Below, piece by piece: positions 14,196 through 27,100 of a stretch of DNA of 64,000 nucleotides. The notes under the pieces are model-generated. The model did not search any database. It was not told the origin of the DNA and saw only the letters and a program-made list of their open reading frames with translations. The DNA is taken from contig NC_050468.1 in assembly GCF_013373865.1 (NCBI RefSeq), forward strand, positions 2,725,914 to 2,789,913, in the 5' to 3' direction. Origin of the DNA: Monomorium pharaonis. Its lineage: Eukaryota; Arthropoda; Insecta; Hymenoptera; Formicidae. The first letter of the stretch is position 1, and each line of letters opens with the position of its first letter. The position numbers were made by a program, and so were the translations under genes.

Positions 14196-14430
14196 GAAAT
14201 GTTGGTCTGGCGGACCAGACTAATCAATCCTTATGTATTTTGACCCGCTGAATCTAAATCCAAGGTCAGAATTGCTGAATTGCCGCATTTTTTTCTAACC
14301 TCAAAAAAACATTTCTTTTTATGTTGGTCCGGCGGATCAGACTAGTTTATCTTTATGTATTTTACCCTTCTGAATCCAAATTTAAGGTCAAAATTGCTAA
14401 ATTGGCTCATTTTTTCCTAACCTCCGATAT
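14196..14430 (-). repeat. About 120-bp satellite-like units, 2 copies
   Basis: Units contain GGTCTGGCGGACCAGACTA, TATGTATTTTGACCC and AAGGTCAGAATTGCTGAA. The same units occur inverted at 34263-34640. Confidence 0.75.
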
Positions 14431-15030
14431 GAGGTATCATAAAACCGGAGAAACATTAACAAAAACAAAGATCTCTACAAAAATTCCTTTTGTATTGAAA
14501 TCGCGAACCAAGAATCCAATTGAGTCCCGAAGAAAATATGTAATTCTTGTTATAAAATGTGGCAAAGTTGTGAAAAGAACAAGACAAAGTTGTGAAAAGA
14601 ACACGACAAAACCAAGAATAATTCCCAAGGAGAACAGAAAAGTCAAAATAATGTCAATTTGACATTATATTGACCTAATTCCGTCATTTTTTGGTCATAA
14701 TAAAAATCTCGAGATTTTAGATGACTTAAAAATGACTTTATGTTGATTCCTTATTTTATGGTATATATCTTTTTAATTTCTAAAAAAACATGATATTTTT
14801 CAGATGCATATTATTATAAAAATGTATAAAATTTGCGTTTTAAATTTGTTTTAATTAATTTTTTTAGTTTTATTTAAAATTGCAAGCAATAATTTGTTTA
14901 CTTTTCTTTTATAAATTATGATTTTTTTATTATAACCATGTTAACAATTTATATTTTTATTTTAACAATATTGATAATCTTTTGCAATTATTTTTACATT
15001 ATTTTAAAAATATTAATAATTAATTTTATA
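14431..15030. other. No gene; AT-rich
   Basis: A patch at 14625-14755 shares CCAAGGAGAACAGAAA and TGACATTA-type motifs with 29340-29490, so it is probably an end of another dispersed element. The rest is AT-rich, with nothing recognisable. Confidence 0.5.
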
Positions 15031-15110
15031 TATCCCGTTTAAAAATAATAATGCATAATAATGCAAAATAATGCATAAACGACGATGCATAATCATGCAC
15101 GAATTTTGGC

Positions 15111-15300
15111 CGTGTACAATCGTGCATTACGATGTACAATCGTGCATTACGATGTACAATCGTGCATTACAATGTACAATTGTGCATTGCGATGTACAAC
15201 CGTGCATTGCGATGTACAATCGTGCATTGCGATGTACAATCGTGCATTACGATGTACAATCGTGCATTACGATGTACAATCGTGCATTACGATGTATGAT
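15111..15300. repeat. 20-bp tandem repeat, about 9 units
   Basis: Direct repeats of CGTGCATTACGATGTACAAT with few substitutions, without spacers, flanked by TGCATAAT-type short palindromic words. It lies just inside the left terminus of the transposon and could be a transposase-binding subterminal array. Confidence 0.9.
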
Positions 15301-15754
15301 TATACCATTGATAAAATTCATGCATAATTATGCATCACCGTTTATGCATTATACATTATTATATTATACTGCAATAAAAATAATATAAACATGTTTTAGT
15401 CTTATCAAATATAAATATTACATTTTTAGGCAAAGTAAATACATATATATTTTATACTTAATACACGTATATTTTTACACAAAGCATCCTATGCAACAGA
15501 AATTAATGTATAAACAAAAAATTATATATAGCATAAATTACATAACAATTATTAAATTTCTTACCGCTACAACGATCTCTTATGAAATAAACACTGCTAT
15601 CATTTGTTCTTAAGCATAAAAACAAAATATTGTAATTGCCATTTACGTTACAAAGCAGATCATAAGATAGCTTTTTATAATAAAACAAAATTTTTTTATC
15701 ACAATTGTGTAATAATGACAAATGAATAAAATAAAATAAATTGTCAAATTTTTT
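15301..15754. other. Subterminal AT-rich DNA, no gene
   Basis: TGCATAAT words continue to about 15360. The rest is AT-rich. A small minus-strand frame at 15503-15721 has no supporting features. Confidence 0.5.
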
Positions 15755-16335
15755 ATCATACGCTCAAAAGTATTTGCCCACTTTGTCTTTTTTAATTCAA
15801 TGATGAAAATTTTAAAGAAAAATGAATTTCAATCTTCTTTTCTAATTTCCTATTTAATAATAAAATGTTTAAAATAAAATGTTTAATAATAAAATGTTTA
15901 ATTAAAAAATGTTTAATAATAATCTTCATGGCTTATTTACATTAAACATGTACAGTGTCCCGAAATTTGCGAATAAAAATACTGATGTAGCAAAAAAGTT
16001 CTCGACAAAATTAAGTAAAATAATTATTTGTATTATTTTAAACAGTAATTTTTGAGATATAAGATTAAAATATCTAAAAAGTTACTGTTTGAAAAAATAC
16101 ATGCAAATAACTATTTTACTTAATTATTCGAGATTTTTGGTATAGTATTTTTATTTGCGAATTTCGGAACACCCTGTATATGTTTAATGTAATATTTTGA
16201 GCCATCAAGATTATTATTAACATCCAGATCATTAGGAGAGAAGATTGAAATTCACTCTTCTTTAAAATTCTCATCATTGAATTAAAAAAGTTAAATAAGT
16301 ATAGACAAATATTTTTAAGCGGTAGTGTATATATC
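15755..16335. repeat. Nested mariner-like foldback element
   Basis: The two arms are inverted copies: TTTTTTAATTCAATGATGA at about 15787 and its complement at about 16268, and TGTCCCGAAATTTGCGAATA (15956) against a complementary stretch ending CCCTGTA (16180). The right end CTTTTTAAGCGGTAGTGTA-like sequence resembles Tc1/mariner terminal repeats. Non-coding; it sits downstream of the BEN gene and does not interrupt it. Confidence 0.7.
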
Positions 16336-16432
16336 TTTGAATGGAATGTTTTGTGTGGAATAAAAATTGAAATAAATATTATTTTTTATTAAAAAAAAAT
16401 GTCTTTAAAGATGCGAGTATAGAAGTCGCTTG

Positions 16433-18611
16433 TTATTTTTGTTCAGCTTTGTTAAGTTTCTCTGTCCTCCGCATTTCCCCCAACCGCTGGGACATTGCAG
16501 CAATAATAGTTTTTTTTTCTTGTGTCGGCCACTGTTTTGCAACTCCATGTTTTATAGAATAATCTGAAAGAGTAAATCAATTTTTGAAAATTGTTATTAA
16601 TTCTTTGCTGTTGCAAATTATAATGCTTACCAATAATAGCATCTCGTGCGATAGGATCAAGGCAGTCGAATTTTTCTTCATATCGAGTCTTTCCTAGCGA
16701 TCGAACAGATTGACCTGTTATCGTACACCGCAAAAGAGCTTCAGGCTTAAAAACGCCAGAAAGTAGTCGACGAGCTAGATGAGATGGTTTAAGTGACGAT
16801 GCTATCGCTGACATAAGGACGCGTTTTTGGCAGTAAATCTCACTCATTAACAGCATCATCTATATATAGTTAATAGACCAAATATACCGAAAAAATAATT
16901 AATTAAAGCTTATTGGAAAAATATAATTTGTTTTACATTTTCAATTGTGCTATTCTAAGTTGTTGTTTTTATATTCTTTTTAAATTTTATTTCATCCTAG
17001 TATCCGCGTGTAAGAGATTAAAGTATTAAATAATACTTTTTGGTGTTTTTGAATTTAATTAAATGTAGTTATAAATAAGGTTTTTTTTATCGATTTAAAA
17101 CTGTAATCAAAATTCTACTTCAATTAACTATATTTATTCGTCGGAGAAACTTAGATGAGATATAAAATAAAAATAAGAAATTGATTAATTATAATCATTG
17201 AATTAACCTTATCGTCTGGGCAATTTTTTCCAAATAATTGATCGGTACTATCATCCGGCAATACAAACATATCATTTTCTTTGTCAGCCTCATCCTTATT
17301 GTTGTCGCTAGTACTATTATCGTTGTTGTTAGATTTTGTAGCAATGTCATGCTGTAATTGTATCGACGAATTTGTGTCGTCACCAGAAGTATCTGTACAT
17401 TAATATACAAATTATAAATATACAAATACAGTTACAAATTAATATAATATTGAATTCATTATATTAATTTGTTAATTAAAATATGATTTGAAAAACAAAA
17501 AAATGGAATAAAAATTAACGCTAATAATCATAAGAAATATTTTCACGTTTCAAAAAAAAAGTGTTATATACCAATATCATCCTCTAACGATTTTGATGAC
17601 TTGTCCAATGCTATTTGCAGTAGTCGTTTGAGTTCTTCTTTGGTAGGACTGCCTTCCCTTTTTTTTGTGACATTCAATGTATTTAAAGCCCTAATGTCAG
17701 CTTTCTTTGTAGCTGAGTACTGGGTCTACATAATTCGACAAAATTTACGTCAACGTATAAACGTATAATATTTCGTTTTAAAAACAATTAATATTCAATA
17801 TTTTTTACCTTTCTTGTTTCGGTATTTTCTTCATCAGTGCTCGTATCAGACGACAACGATAGCTGTGCATGTACATCGTTTTGAGCCTTATATTTATGAT
17901 TAAAAGTTGTCTGCACTTGCCTCTGATGTGCTATACTATTTTTTTTTACATCTATCTTTTTCCCCTATAGACAAATAATTTTGAATTTAGTTTACAACAT
18001 ACTAAAAAATCAATTAAATTGTATAAAAAATCAAAATTATAGGTACATATTAAAAGAATGTTATAAAATAAATAAATAAATGTTATGTAATTAATACCTT
18101 TACATTTCTTTTTGTACCAGACTTTTTGATTTGATCGTCCTTTGAAGAATTTTTCTTTTTTTGGCTCAGTGCAGGTTCATCACTTTGCTGTACGTCACTA
18201 TCACAATTATCATCTGGACTATTTGATGCCTCTCGTTTTCGATTAGTTTTTCTCAGTTTTTGACGTTTATTTAACTTCTGAAATTCTTCTTCTATGGATG
18301 ATACGTTATCTGTGAAATAAAATAAATATACTTTTATACTTCACTACAGCACGTAGTGAATTTATCATTTTTGCATATAACCTCTATATGGACTTATCTA
18401 ATATTTGTTAACCTATAAATACAGAAATAATATAATCATAAATACTAAAAATTCGCTTACCAGATCGCATAATAACAACTCCCTGGTATGATTTTTGATT
18501 GTAAAAAAATGTGACTGCATCTCCTTTCTTTACACTTTCGTAATCACAAATCACCGCGTTATCATTCACTAGGCAATAAGAACCATCGTTCTTACAATTA
18601 ATAATAAACAT
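16433..18611 (-). CDS. BEN-domain accessory protein (7 exons, 405 aa)
   Basis: Exons on minus: 18611-18461, 18309-18098, 17964-17809, 17725-17572, 17392-17208, 16859-16631 and 16563-16433, all with GT-AG borders and consistent phase, 1218 nt including stop. The middle is acidic, Ser/Asn-rich and basic by turns and probably disordered. The C-terminal region of about 105 residues reads as a BEN domain: HLARRLLSGVFKPEALLRCT, a central YEEKFDCLDPIARDAI, then WPTQEKK and a basic helical tail. BEN domains bind DNA and proteins in chromatin regulators and viral proteins (known). Here the gene lies inside a transposon, divergent from the transposase with 484 bases between starts, so I infer an accessory function such as terminus binding or control of transposition. 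All exons are open. A naive open frame at the 3' end reads through the last intron in the wrong phase. The start is the ATG at 18611. Confidence 0.72.
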
Positions 18612-19095
18612 GATGTGCACAGTAAAAATCTGTGGCACTAATAACAGAATCAACAAAATTAGGGATGCCGAGATAACACGCGTGAAACAAAGACCGGCTA
18701 CGTCTATCCATACGTATGATACGTTCTCCTCTGCGCATGCATTATATACATATATATATATGTATATATATATATGCATGCGAGTGTATGGCTGCGTTCG
18801 CTTTGGCACTCGCAGCGCTCGTAAGAGTATCATTTGTTTTTGTTTAATATTTAATAAACAACAAGGTTGAAATAATGCTTCAAGCACTATAAGCACCAAA
18901 GCAAATACTAATTTAGTATTAAGACAGAAAGCAAGACGGTGATTGGCCAGGTTTGCTTGAGTCTGCTCCGAGTAAACCCAGATCGGACGAACAGGCCGTT
19001 CGTGTTGAACAAATGTACAGATAAAACTTTTAAAAAGATTCGCTTTTGATTTTCAATCGACTGTGCCAAGTATATTTTTAGTGACAAATAATAAC
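18612..19095. promoter_or_regulatory. Shared divergent promoter region of the transposon
   Basis: This stretch separates the two ATGs. It contains an AT palindrome around GCATGCATTATATACATATA and its mirrored TATATATGCATGC (18732-18783), which could serve as a TATA source in both directions. No other motif is clear. That it is a promoter is inferred from gene layout. Confidence 0.45.
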
Positions 19096-21929
19096 ATGTC
19101 TGATAAAAGAAAAAAAGATTCCCCCTCTTTTACAAGAGGAAAATATAAAACTTACATCAAGGATAAAAACCTTCAGGTAATTAAATTACAGTTTTATAAA
19201 TATCTATATAAATTGAAAAAGATTTTCATGTTTATTAATGCTTGCATGGACAAATAGTTGATCAAATATTTTGCTCGCCTACAAACATTATGTTACTAAA
19301 TATGTTAAACTTGTAATCATAATTAAGTTACTATTGCCAAATAGTTTTTATTTTGTTTTTTAAATATAAATTATTCCTAATATATATTTGTTCTCTAGAT
19401 ACCAGTAAGGACCCTCTCAAGGTGGAAACAAAAAGAAAATAATATTTCTTATGTTGATTTAGATGCAACAGAAAACAAAAATGTTCAAGGTATACATAAT
19501 AAATATAAATAAATATAGATAAAAACAGATTATAAAAATATTTAAATAATGATAATTGATTTAATTTTACCCCAGAAACATTTAATAGCAATATGAACTC
19601 GTATCAATACAACGCATCGAATCAATACAACGATGACAAGCCAACTGCTAGTAAAATCAGTGATCCATCAGATAGCAATGAGTCAAAATTTTACGACGCT
19701 CGAAATGATAGAATAAATGATGATGACGATTATGCAGCGAAAGAAAATGAAATTGACTCCGACGATGATGAACAACAAGACAATCAAAGTATGCTATTAT
19801 ACGAAAAAAGTACTAAAAGCACTGATGAAAGTGTTTTATTACTCTTGCAATTATTTCTCGACAACAAAATGACAAAAACATGCTTAAAAAATACGCTCAA
19901 AATAATTTGCGACTTGTTACCGACGCCTAATAATATGCCGAGAACAATATTTAAACTATTTAAATACGTAGAAAGTCAAGCCCCTGTACGTGACGTCATC
20001 AAACATTTTTATTGCAAATCGTGTCATTTTTATTATGGCGATAAAAATAAATCGGTCCGCGAGTGTCAAATATGTTCATCAACTGAACATAATGGTATTT
20101 TTTACGAGTTGGATATAATCGATCAACTAAAGTATTTATTTGAGCATGCACATCTCAGTAAATTGATTAAGCCACCGGTGGCTGTTAATTCCAATATTAT
20201 AAGCGATGTAACTGATGGATCGGAATATATTCGAGTCAACTACTTGGAAAGGGAAGGAGGAAGAGGACCGTTTGATTTGACTCTAATTATGAATACAGAT
20301 GGAATATCCCTTATGAAAAGTTCAAAAGCCAGCTTTTGGCCATTGATGTTCACAATCGCTGAATTACCACCATATATAAGGAACTCATTTATCGTGATCT
20401 TTGGGCTATGGTACGATAACTGCAAACCAACAATGAACACTTTTCTGCATCCCTTTAGCATAAAACTTCAAAAATGTTTTGAACACGGTGTTACTTGGAT
20501 TCACCCAGAAAATAATGAAACATTTATATCAAAAGTTGTTGCTCCAATAATAATAGCTGATGCTCCGGCTAGAGCACAAATTCTTAATCAAGTTAATTTT
20601 AATGGTCGCTACGGTTGTAACATTTGTGAAATTAAAAGTAAAAAATCGAATAGTTTACATAATTCAAAAAGGCGCACCCGTATATATCCTTTTGAAAATA
20701 TTTTATGTTTAAGAACAGATGCTAGAATGAAAAGTCAAGGCAAAAAAGCTGTTGTTGAGAACAAAAGTATTCGTGGTATGAAAGGATTAACTATTATGGC
20801 ATCTTTTCCTTTTGTAAATTTAGCGACATGCACTTTACCCGAATACATGCACTCAGTTCTCCTTGGGATTGTCAAACAATTAACAATTTTATTTTGCACT
20901 AAAAGTGGAGAATGGTCCTTGAAAAACTTTTTAAAAGAAATTGATTCCTTTTTATTGGATGTATGTCCTCCTAACAACATTAAACGATTACCTAGATCTT
21001 TAGCCAATCATTTAAAGTTTTACAAAGCCTCTGAATTTTATAATTGGTTATTGTATTACTCAGTTCCAGCCATGACTAATTTTTTACCAGAAAAATACTT
21101 TCAACACTGGATGCTTCTTGTCATCTCTGTATTTACGTTATTGCAAAAAGATATTAAACTATCAGAAATTGATGAAACTGAAATCTTGTTGCGATTATTT
21201 GTACGAGATATCGAGATTCTATATGGCGATAAGCAATTAACGTACAATGCACATCAACTTTTACACCTCGGATTGTGCGTGAGACGTTGGGGTCCTTTAT
21301 GGGCGACTTCAGCTTTTGCATTCGAAAATTTTAATGGTTTTCTTGCAAGTATTGTTCATGGTACAAACAATGTAGGTCAAGAAGTAATAAATAATTTAGC
21401 AATTGCTCAAGGAATGAAAGTTTTGCAAAATAAAGTTGACAATAAATCAAAAAATGCTACTTTATCTGACGAAGTAGTTGGTAAATGTATGCGTGTGATG
21501 CTCAGTGAAACTGAGTGTGGATTATTGAAAAATTATAATATCAATATTTTTGAGCTACAGACATTTGCTAAAGCTAAAATTTTTAATGAAATCTTTACCT
21601 CAGAAATGTATAATTTCCAAACCAAAAGAAATAATTACAATGTAGAAGTTAATTTCAAAGATAAATCAAGACTATATGGTTCGATAAGATTTTATTTTTA
21701 TGTTTTAAATGAGCTACATTTTATTCTGCGTCTTTTTTCTGTTAAACACAGTGATATGTTTTACCACTTTGAAACTTTGAAAATAGTAAAACATATTTTA
21801 CCGATACAAGAATCAAGAAATGAATTTATTGTTATTAAAATCTCAGATATTATGTCTTTACATCAATTAGTGAAAGTATCAAATTATGTTTGTAAGAGCC
21901 CAAATTTAATAAAAACAGCTATGTTATGA
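19096..21929 (+). CDS. Tnp2/DUF4218-like transposase (3 exons, 841 aa)
   Basis: Exons 19096-19176, 19399-19489 and 19576-21929 join in frame with GT-AG introns. The N-terminus is basic (MSDKRKKDSPS), followed by an acidic stretch (DDDDY, DSDDDEQQD). A CxxC...CxxC zinc-finger-like segment (YCKSCHFYYGDKNKSVRECQ then IC) lies near residue 190. The core carries MNTDGISLMKSSKASFWPLM, DAPARAQILNQVNFNGRYGC and LPEYMHSVLLGIVKQL, corresponding to the DGxx, DAPAR and D/E-MH blocks of plant Tnp2 transposases. A DUF4218-like block follows: AHQLLHLGLCVRRWGPLWAT then FAFENFNGFL. The family cuts and pastes CACTA-type elements (known). The ORF is uninterrupted and about the usual size, so it may still be functional. 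The spliced start is preferred over the internal ATG at 19593 because two well-formed upstream exons keep the frame. Confidence 0.78.
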
Positions 21930-22089
21930 TTGTATGATGTATATTATATGCTCATATTATATGTATAATAATAAACCATGCATAAAAATATATATTTTTC
22001 GTTTACTTTACACTTTTATTATGACGTATAATAATTATTAACCTTATTTATATTTAAGTATATGCAAGTTTATGTAATCGCACGCGCAC
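21930..22089. other. 3' flank of transposase
   Basis: AT-rich, with AATAAA-type polyadenylation signals at about 21970. Confidence 0.4.
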
Positions 22090-22619
22090 GTGTGTGTGTG
22101 TGTGTGATTTTTTTATGCGCTATTATAACTATATTCAATTATACATAACTTAATATGCACTCATGTATGATTGTGCATTATTATGCACTGTTAATTTTCA
22201 ACAAATAATAATTATGCGTAACTTAACATGCAATCATGCATGATTATGCACTTTTAATTGTCAACAAACAATTATATATATATAATATATTATTATTACT
22301 TGTTGACAATTAATCATGCATAATAATGCACGATCATGCATGATTGCACGTTAAGTTATGTATAAATGAATATAGTTATGCGTAATGATGCATAATAACC
22401 TTTGCACTTCGTGTTAGCATTAACAGATCATACATCATTATATATGATACCATGAACAGTTAAGCATGATCATGTATTTCTACGTTATGGAACCATAGTA
22501 ATCATGTATAGCGATGCATAAACATACATAATTATGTGTACAACTATATATAAATATATATGATTATGCTTTATTACATATTATTATGTATTATAATGCA
22601 TAATTCATTTTTAGACGGG
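22090..22619. repeat. Right subterminal repeat array (TGCATAAT words)
   Basis: More than a dozen imperfect copies of ATGCATAAT and ATCATGCA words in both orientations, matching the composition just inside the left terminus, plus a short TG run at 22088-22107. Two imperfect inverted halves around 22140-22375 make a hairpin. Confidence 0.75.
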
Positions 22620-22891
22620 ATAATAAAATAAAAATTAAGTGTTATATTTTTATAAAATATAAAATAATTAAATATATGTCAAAAGTTTTACTTGATTCTT
22701 TTGCCTGTAATAAAATAATTTGCTGCAATTAAAAATAAAGGATGTAATTGAGACTACAATATTCAGCAGAAAAACTACTTATTTTAAAGGCGTGAATATT
22801 TAGCGCCAAACGCACACAGTACGGCGCCTCGCCGTGCTTTCAGTCGCCAATCGCTGTTTCGACGCTTTTCCGTGCTTCTGCTGTCTTTTAA

Positions 22892-23040
22892 AGGTGCCTT
22901 TCACGCTGACGCTTGACGCTCATTTTTAGCGTCAAAAGACATCACGTGACTAAAAATGAAGATACCCATTCGTCATTTGTAGTCACGTGATGTCTTTTGA
23001 CGCTCAAAATGAGCGTCAAGCGTCAGCGTGAAAAGGCACC
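22892..23040. repeat. TTAA-flanked palindromic MITE (149 bp)
   Basis: Arms of about 62 bases pair almost completely (GGTGCCTTTCACGCTGACGC on the left, its complement on the right, both with ACATCACGTGACTA). TTAA flanks both ends (22888-22891 and 23041-23044), the signature of piggyBac-type insertion. No coding content. Confidence 0.85.
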
Positions 23041-23110
23041 TTAAGAGATCAAAACGATGAGCGTGCACGAATTTATTCAAAACATTAATTACTAAAATAA
23101 GAATATTTGA

Positions 23111-25509
23111 ATGCAGAAGAAAATGTCGCAAGAGTTGAAAAAAGAAGTAAGTAAATTTTGATTTGGGTAATATTTTTCGTTTTGTATACAAATGTATAAA
23201 TATTAAAGCATTTGAGATCAAATATAAGAATGACGTCGAAATATTGTATGATAAAATATTTTATTATATTTATACTTTATAAATATTTATTATTTTATCT
23301 TTATTAATAACATATAACATATATTTATTTAATGTTTTTCACTTACAATTATTAGTACAAACAAAATGTAGCAAACACAACCTTAAATTTTTTTTATTTA
23401 ATGAATTACAAAGTTAATACATTTTTTGGCTATAGATTTGGTCATGATGAAAAGACGATATGCTGAAGCTTCTAAAGCCAATGCCAAGCGTTTTTGTGAA
23501 GCTGAAATTGAAGATCGGTTGAATGAAGTACAAAATATATTAGATTCGTTAGATGAAGGACGATCAAACTTCTCTCATGTTTCATCTGCTCTTTATATGG
23601 ATAAAGCGATAATGTTCAGAATAATAATTTGAATGTTAAAGATAAATTATATAATTTACCAAATCATCAAATTGAAAATGCTGAAGATAGTGAATACAGC
23701 AGCAGTGATGAATTAGAACATAATATGAAAATTGATGTCGAATATTTAAAAAATTGTCCTGTTTATGATATAGAAGAATATTTATTGAACTTTTTGTCAG
23801 AATGGAGTGTTCGAGATGTATCATTTAACAAAATGGATAAGCTTTTAGCAGGATTGCGAGTTATTTTTCCTGGTTTGCCAAAATCATATAAAACATTTCT
23901 TCGTACTCCTCGTACTATAAATGTTAATGAAGTTGGTCAAGACCTAATGTGGTATAAAAGTATTAAAGTGAATCTTAATGAAATATTAACCGATAATTAT
24001 CTACAAAATAATAATCAAATTGTAGTAGACATTAATATTGATGGCGTCCAATTATATAAAAGTACAGATGATCAATTTTGGCCCATTTTAGGTTGTCTGA
24101 AGGGTGAAAGATTTCCTTTTATAATTGGTGTGTGGTATGGACATTCAAAGCCCGATGATTTAGAAAGATATTTACCTGATTTTATTGAAGAAATTAAAAA
24201 TTTGACTAGAAATAGTTATAATTTCTATGGAAAAAATATTGTTTTTAAATTAGGCAATTATATTTTAGATGCTCCAGCTAGACAATTTGTCAAAGGCATT
24301 CACAGTCATAACAGTGTATTTGATCGTGAAAAGTGTACAATTAAAAGTGATAGACATATAAATTGTCAGGTGTTTTTATATGATAATACACCTCTACGTA
24401 CTGATGAATCATTTCAAAATAGAGATCAACCAGAACATCACAAGTATAATTCACCTTTAGAACGTGATTTGCAACATGGAATGGTGTCTATGTTTAGACT
24501 TGATCCGATGCATCTATATCTAGGAGTTTTTAAACGGTGGCTACAGTTTCTTTTTGGAGTACATGTAACAACAATAGGCAAAATTAATAACGCAGCTAAA
24601 TCTCAATTGTCTCTGGAAATGTTACGATATAGTTCTTGGGTGTCTACGGAATTTAATCATCGATCTCGATCTTTCTGTGAATTATCTAAATATAAAGCAA
24701 CAGAACTGCGACGTATCTTATTATACGATGGTGTACGAATTTTTAAGAACATTCTGCCTTCAAATCTGTATAACAATTACTTACTTCTACATAGTGGAAT
24801 ATATATACTATCTAGTCCAAGTACAGTACAGAATCCTGTTATGCTTGATGCTGCGCATGAAATTTTAAAAGAATTTATAAATCACTCTTCTCAGATTTTT
24901 GGTAAATGTTTTGTTGTTTATAATATCCATTGTCTGATTCATTTAGTTGACGAATGTCGAAACCATGGAATTTTAGAATCATTCAGTGCTTTTAAATATG
25001 AAAATTTTATGAGCGTTATGAAACGATATTTGAGATCTACTTACAAGCCTTTACACCAATTAATTAGACGTGATGCAGAAACTAAAGGGCAACTTGTTCC
25101 AAGGAAAAATATAGATAAACCAAATAAAATTTTGTTGAAAAATCAGTATGATGGAGATGACAGTATTCAGGGAGAACAGTTTCAGACTGTCATTTTATGT
25201 GGTATTACTCTTACAAAGAACAAGGCAAACAGTTGTTTTAAAACTAAAAATGGAGATGTTATAATCTTAGATAATGTTATCCGAACACCCCAAAATAAAA
25301 TTATCTTAATGGGATATAGGTTTCTAAAACAAGAAAATTATTACAATTTTCCTATCGCATCATCTGAACTTGGAATTATAAAAGTTTCTCGTTTACAAAA
25401 TCACAAAACTGCTTTCAAAATTAAACATTTTTTTTGTAAATGTGTTTTTTTTCCTGATAACGACGAAGCATATGTGTGCATTCCTCTTGTACACTGCAAT
25501 AATTACTAG
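23111..25509 (+). pseudogene. Second Tnp2/DUF4218-like transposase, one frame break
   Basis: A short first exon is plausible at 23111-23150 (ATG, then donor GTAAAT), joining exon 2 at 23436. The frame from there to about 23605 is followed by a one-base shift into the long frame 23629-25509. Conserved blocks are IVVDINIDGVQLYKSTDDQF followed by WPIL, FIIGVWYGHSKPDDLE, LDAPARQFVKG, LDPMHLYLGVFKRWLQF and a DUF4218-like YNIHCLIHLVDECRNHG, then FSAFKYENFMSVMKRYLRST. This is the same fold class as the 19-22 kb transposase but clearly divergent. Immediately downstream and on the same strand is a DUF4806 gene, which looks like its accessory partner. I could not find terminal inverted repeats for this unit. 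The single break may be a real mutation or a sequencing error. Confidence 0.68.
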
Positions 25510-27056
25510 AATAAAAGTAAGAACATTTTTTTTATTCTACAAATTATATTCTTTTACAACGTAACGTTTTCTTTTTTTAAGTTTGCAGTTGTAGAATTTG
25601 ATGATTCATGTGATGAATCTCAAACACTAATAGAAGTAATTCCTTTCAAATGGCTGTTTGATAATAATACTAAGTGCAAATATCCATCTAAAAAAGATCA
25701 ACTTAAAACGACTCGTCTAGCTATGTCAAAAATGGATCCTGGAAAAGATTGGAATACTTATAATCTTAGATTTCATCATTACTACAGTAAGTTTAATTTT
25801 CGAAGATAAGTTATCATAAATTTGCGTTTAAATATTGAGTTCTTTAGTGTTAATGTACTTAAAACGTAAAACGTACTTAAAACATAAATTACATTTCTTT
25901 TCATTAATAAATTAATAAATTTCAGTATCATGTGTATTTATGTTATATTTTATTTTATACATTTTTTTTCACTTGTAGGTACTTACAATATTGCTGTCAA
26001 AGCTGCTAAGAATGTTCTAGAGGGAAACGTTGCTCGGACAGAAGTAGAAACAGATTATGATCAACCAAGAAAGAGAAAAAAGAACAAGAAATATATAGAA
26101 TCTTCAGATGAAGATGAAGACAATCTTCCGTCAAACATCTTTTGTAGTGCTAGCAATAAAGTGCCTGCACCAAATCCTCTTCTTCCAAATAAAATAAAAA
26201 CACTTTTTAAAAATAAATCTATGAAAACGTCAATGATATGTCAAAAAGACACGTCTGTTGGGAAATTATTTTCCCGTAAAGAGTCACGTGTTACATCTTT
26301 GAGTCCTTCTAAGTTAACTTATAAAACTACGTTAGACGAAAATCCGATGAAGCATCATTCTATGCTGGAAGAGAGTATGTATATGTTTTCAAGTAAATTT
26401 GTATTTATTATTTTATGTAACTTATTTTTATATTTTAAATATTCTAATTTAAACTATAAACAGTCTTTTTTATAGTTTTATAATTTTATAGCTTTTTTTA
26501 TAATTTTAGCTGTACAACAAAGAGATTTAGTTCCTGAAGACTGCAACACCAAAATGTCGGAAAATTTTGGAACTGCTAATCCATTGCAATCAAAAAAGAC
26601 CACGCCTGTCAGAAAATTTAACAGAATGCCTCAATATTTAGACAAAGAAAACTATGATGATTCTTTTGATAGTAAGTTTATTACTTTTCAAATAATAGAT
26701 TTTTTAGATTTTACAACTAATTATATTTCCTGTTTTCTTTTATTGTGAATTTATTTTCTGCAATGTTACAGTTTCTGAAAAATGCTCATCTTCTCAATTA
26801 ACTATAGATAGTAATGAACTGCAATCTATATCGGACAGTTCTTCAGTATCAAGCCTACTATCTGTACGTAATCTCGTAGAAAAAAAACAAAGTATTTTGC
26901 ACCCAAAGAATGTTAACAGAACAAAGTTATCTTTAGCCTTCAAAGATGGTAAATTCATTATTATCTGTCTACTTTTCCTAAAATTAAATTACATTTTTAT
27001 CACATTTTTTTACGTGCGCTTATATTTAAATTTGTATTAATCCTTTGCAGATACAA

Positions 27057-27100
<44 letters not shown>

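Larger units (their letters stand above)
15033..22620 (+). mobile_element. Complete Tnp2-like DNA transposon with BEN-domain accessory gene
   Basis: The left terminus TCCCGTTTAAAAAT and the right terminus (reverse complement TCCCGTCTAAAAAT) are inverted repeats, followed on both sides by subterminal DNA rich in TGCATAAT. The dinucleotide TA flanks both ends (15031-15032 and 22621-22622); a 3-bp ATA reading with TATCCCGT ends is also possible. Inside are two divergently transcribed, apparently intact genes: a Tnp2/DUF4218-like transposase (plus) and a BEN-domain protein (minus). The length of 7588 bases includes a nested foldback at 15755-16335. The termini do not begin CACTA, so the family may be distinct from classical CACTA/EnSpm elements even though the transposase resembles that group. 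Open frames plus a matching flank duplication argue for fairly recent insertion. Confidence 0.8.

Noticed and set aside
15111..15300. Possible CRISPR-like array
   Set aside because: Units are contiguous 20-bp direct repeats without unique spacers, in a eukaryotic transposon.
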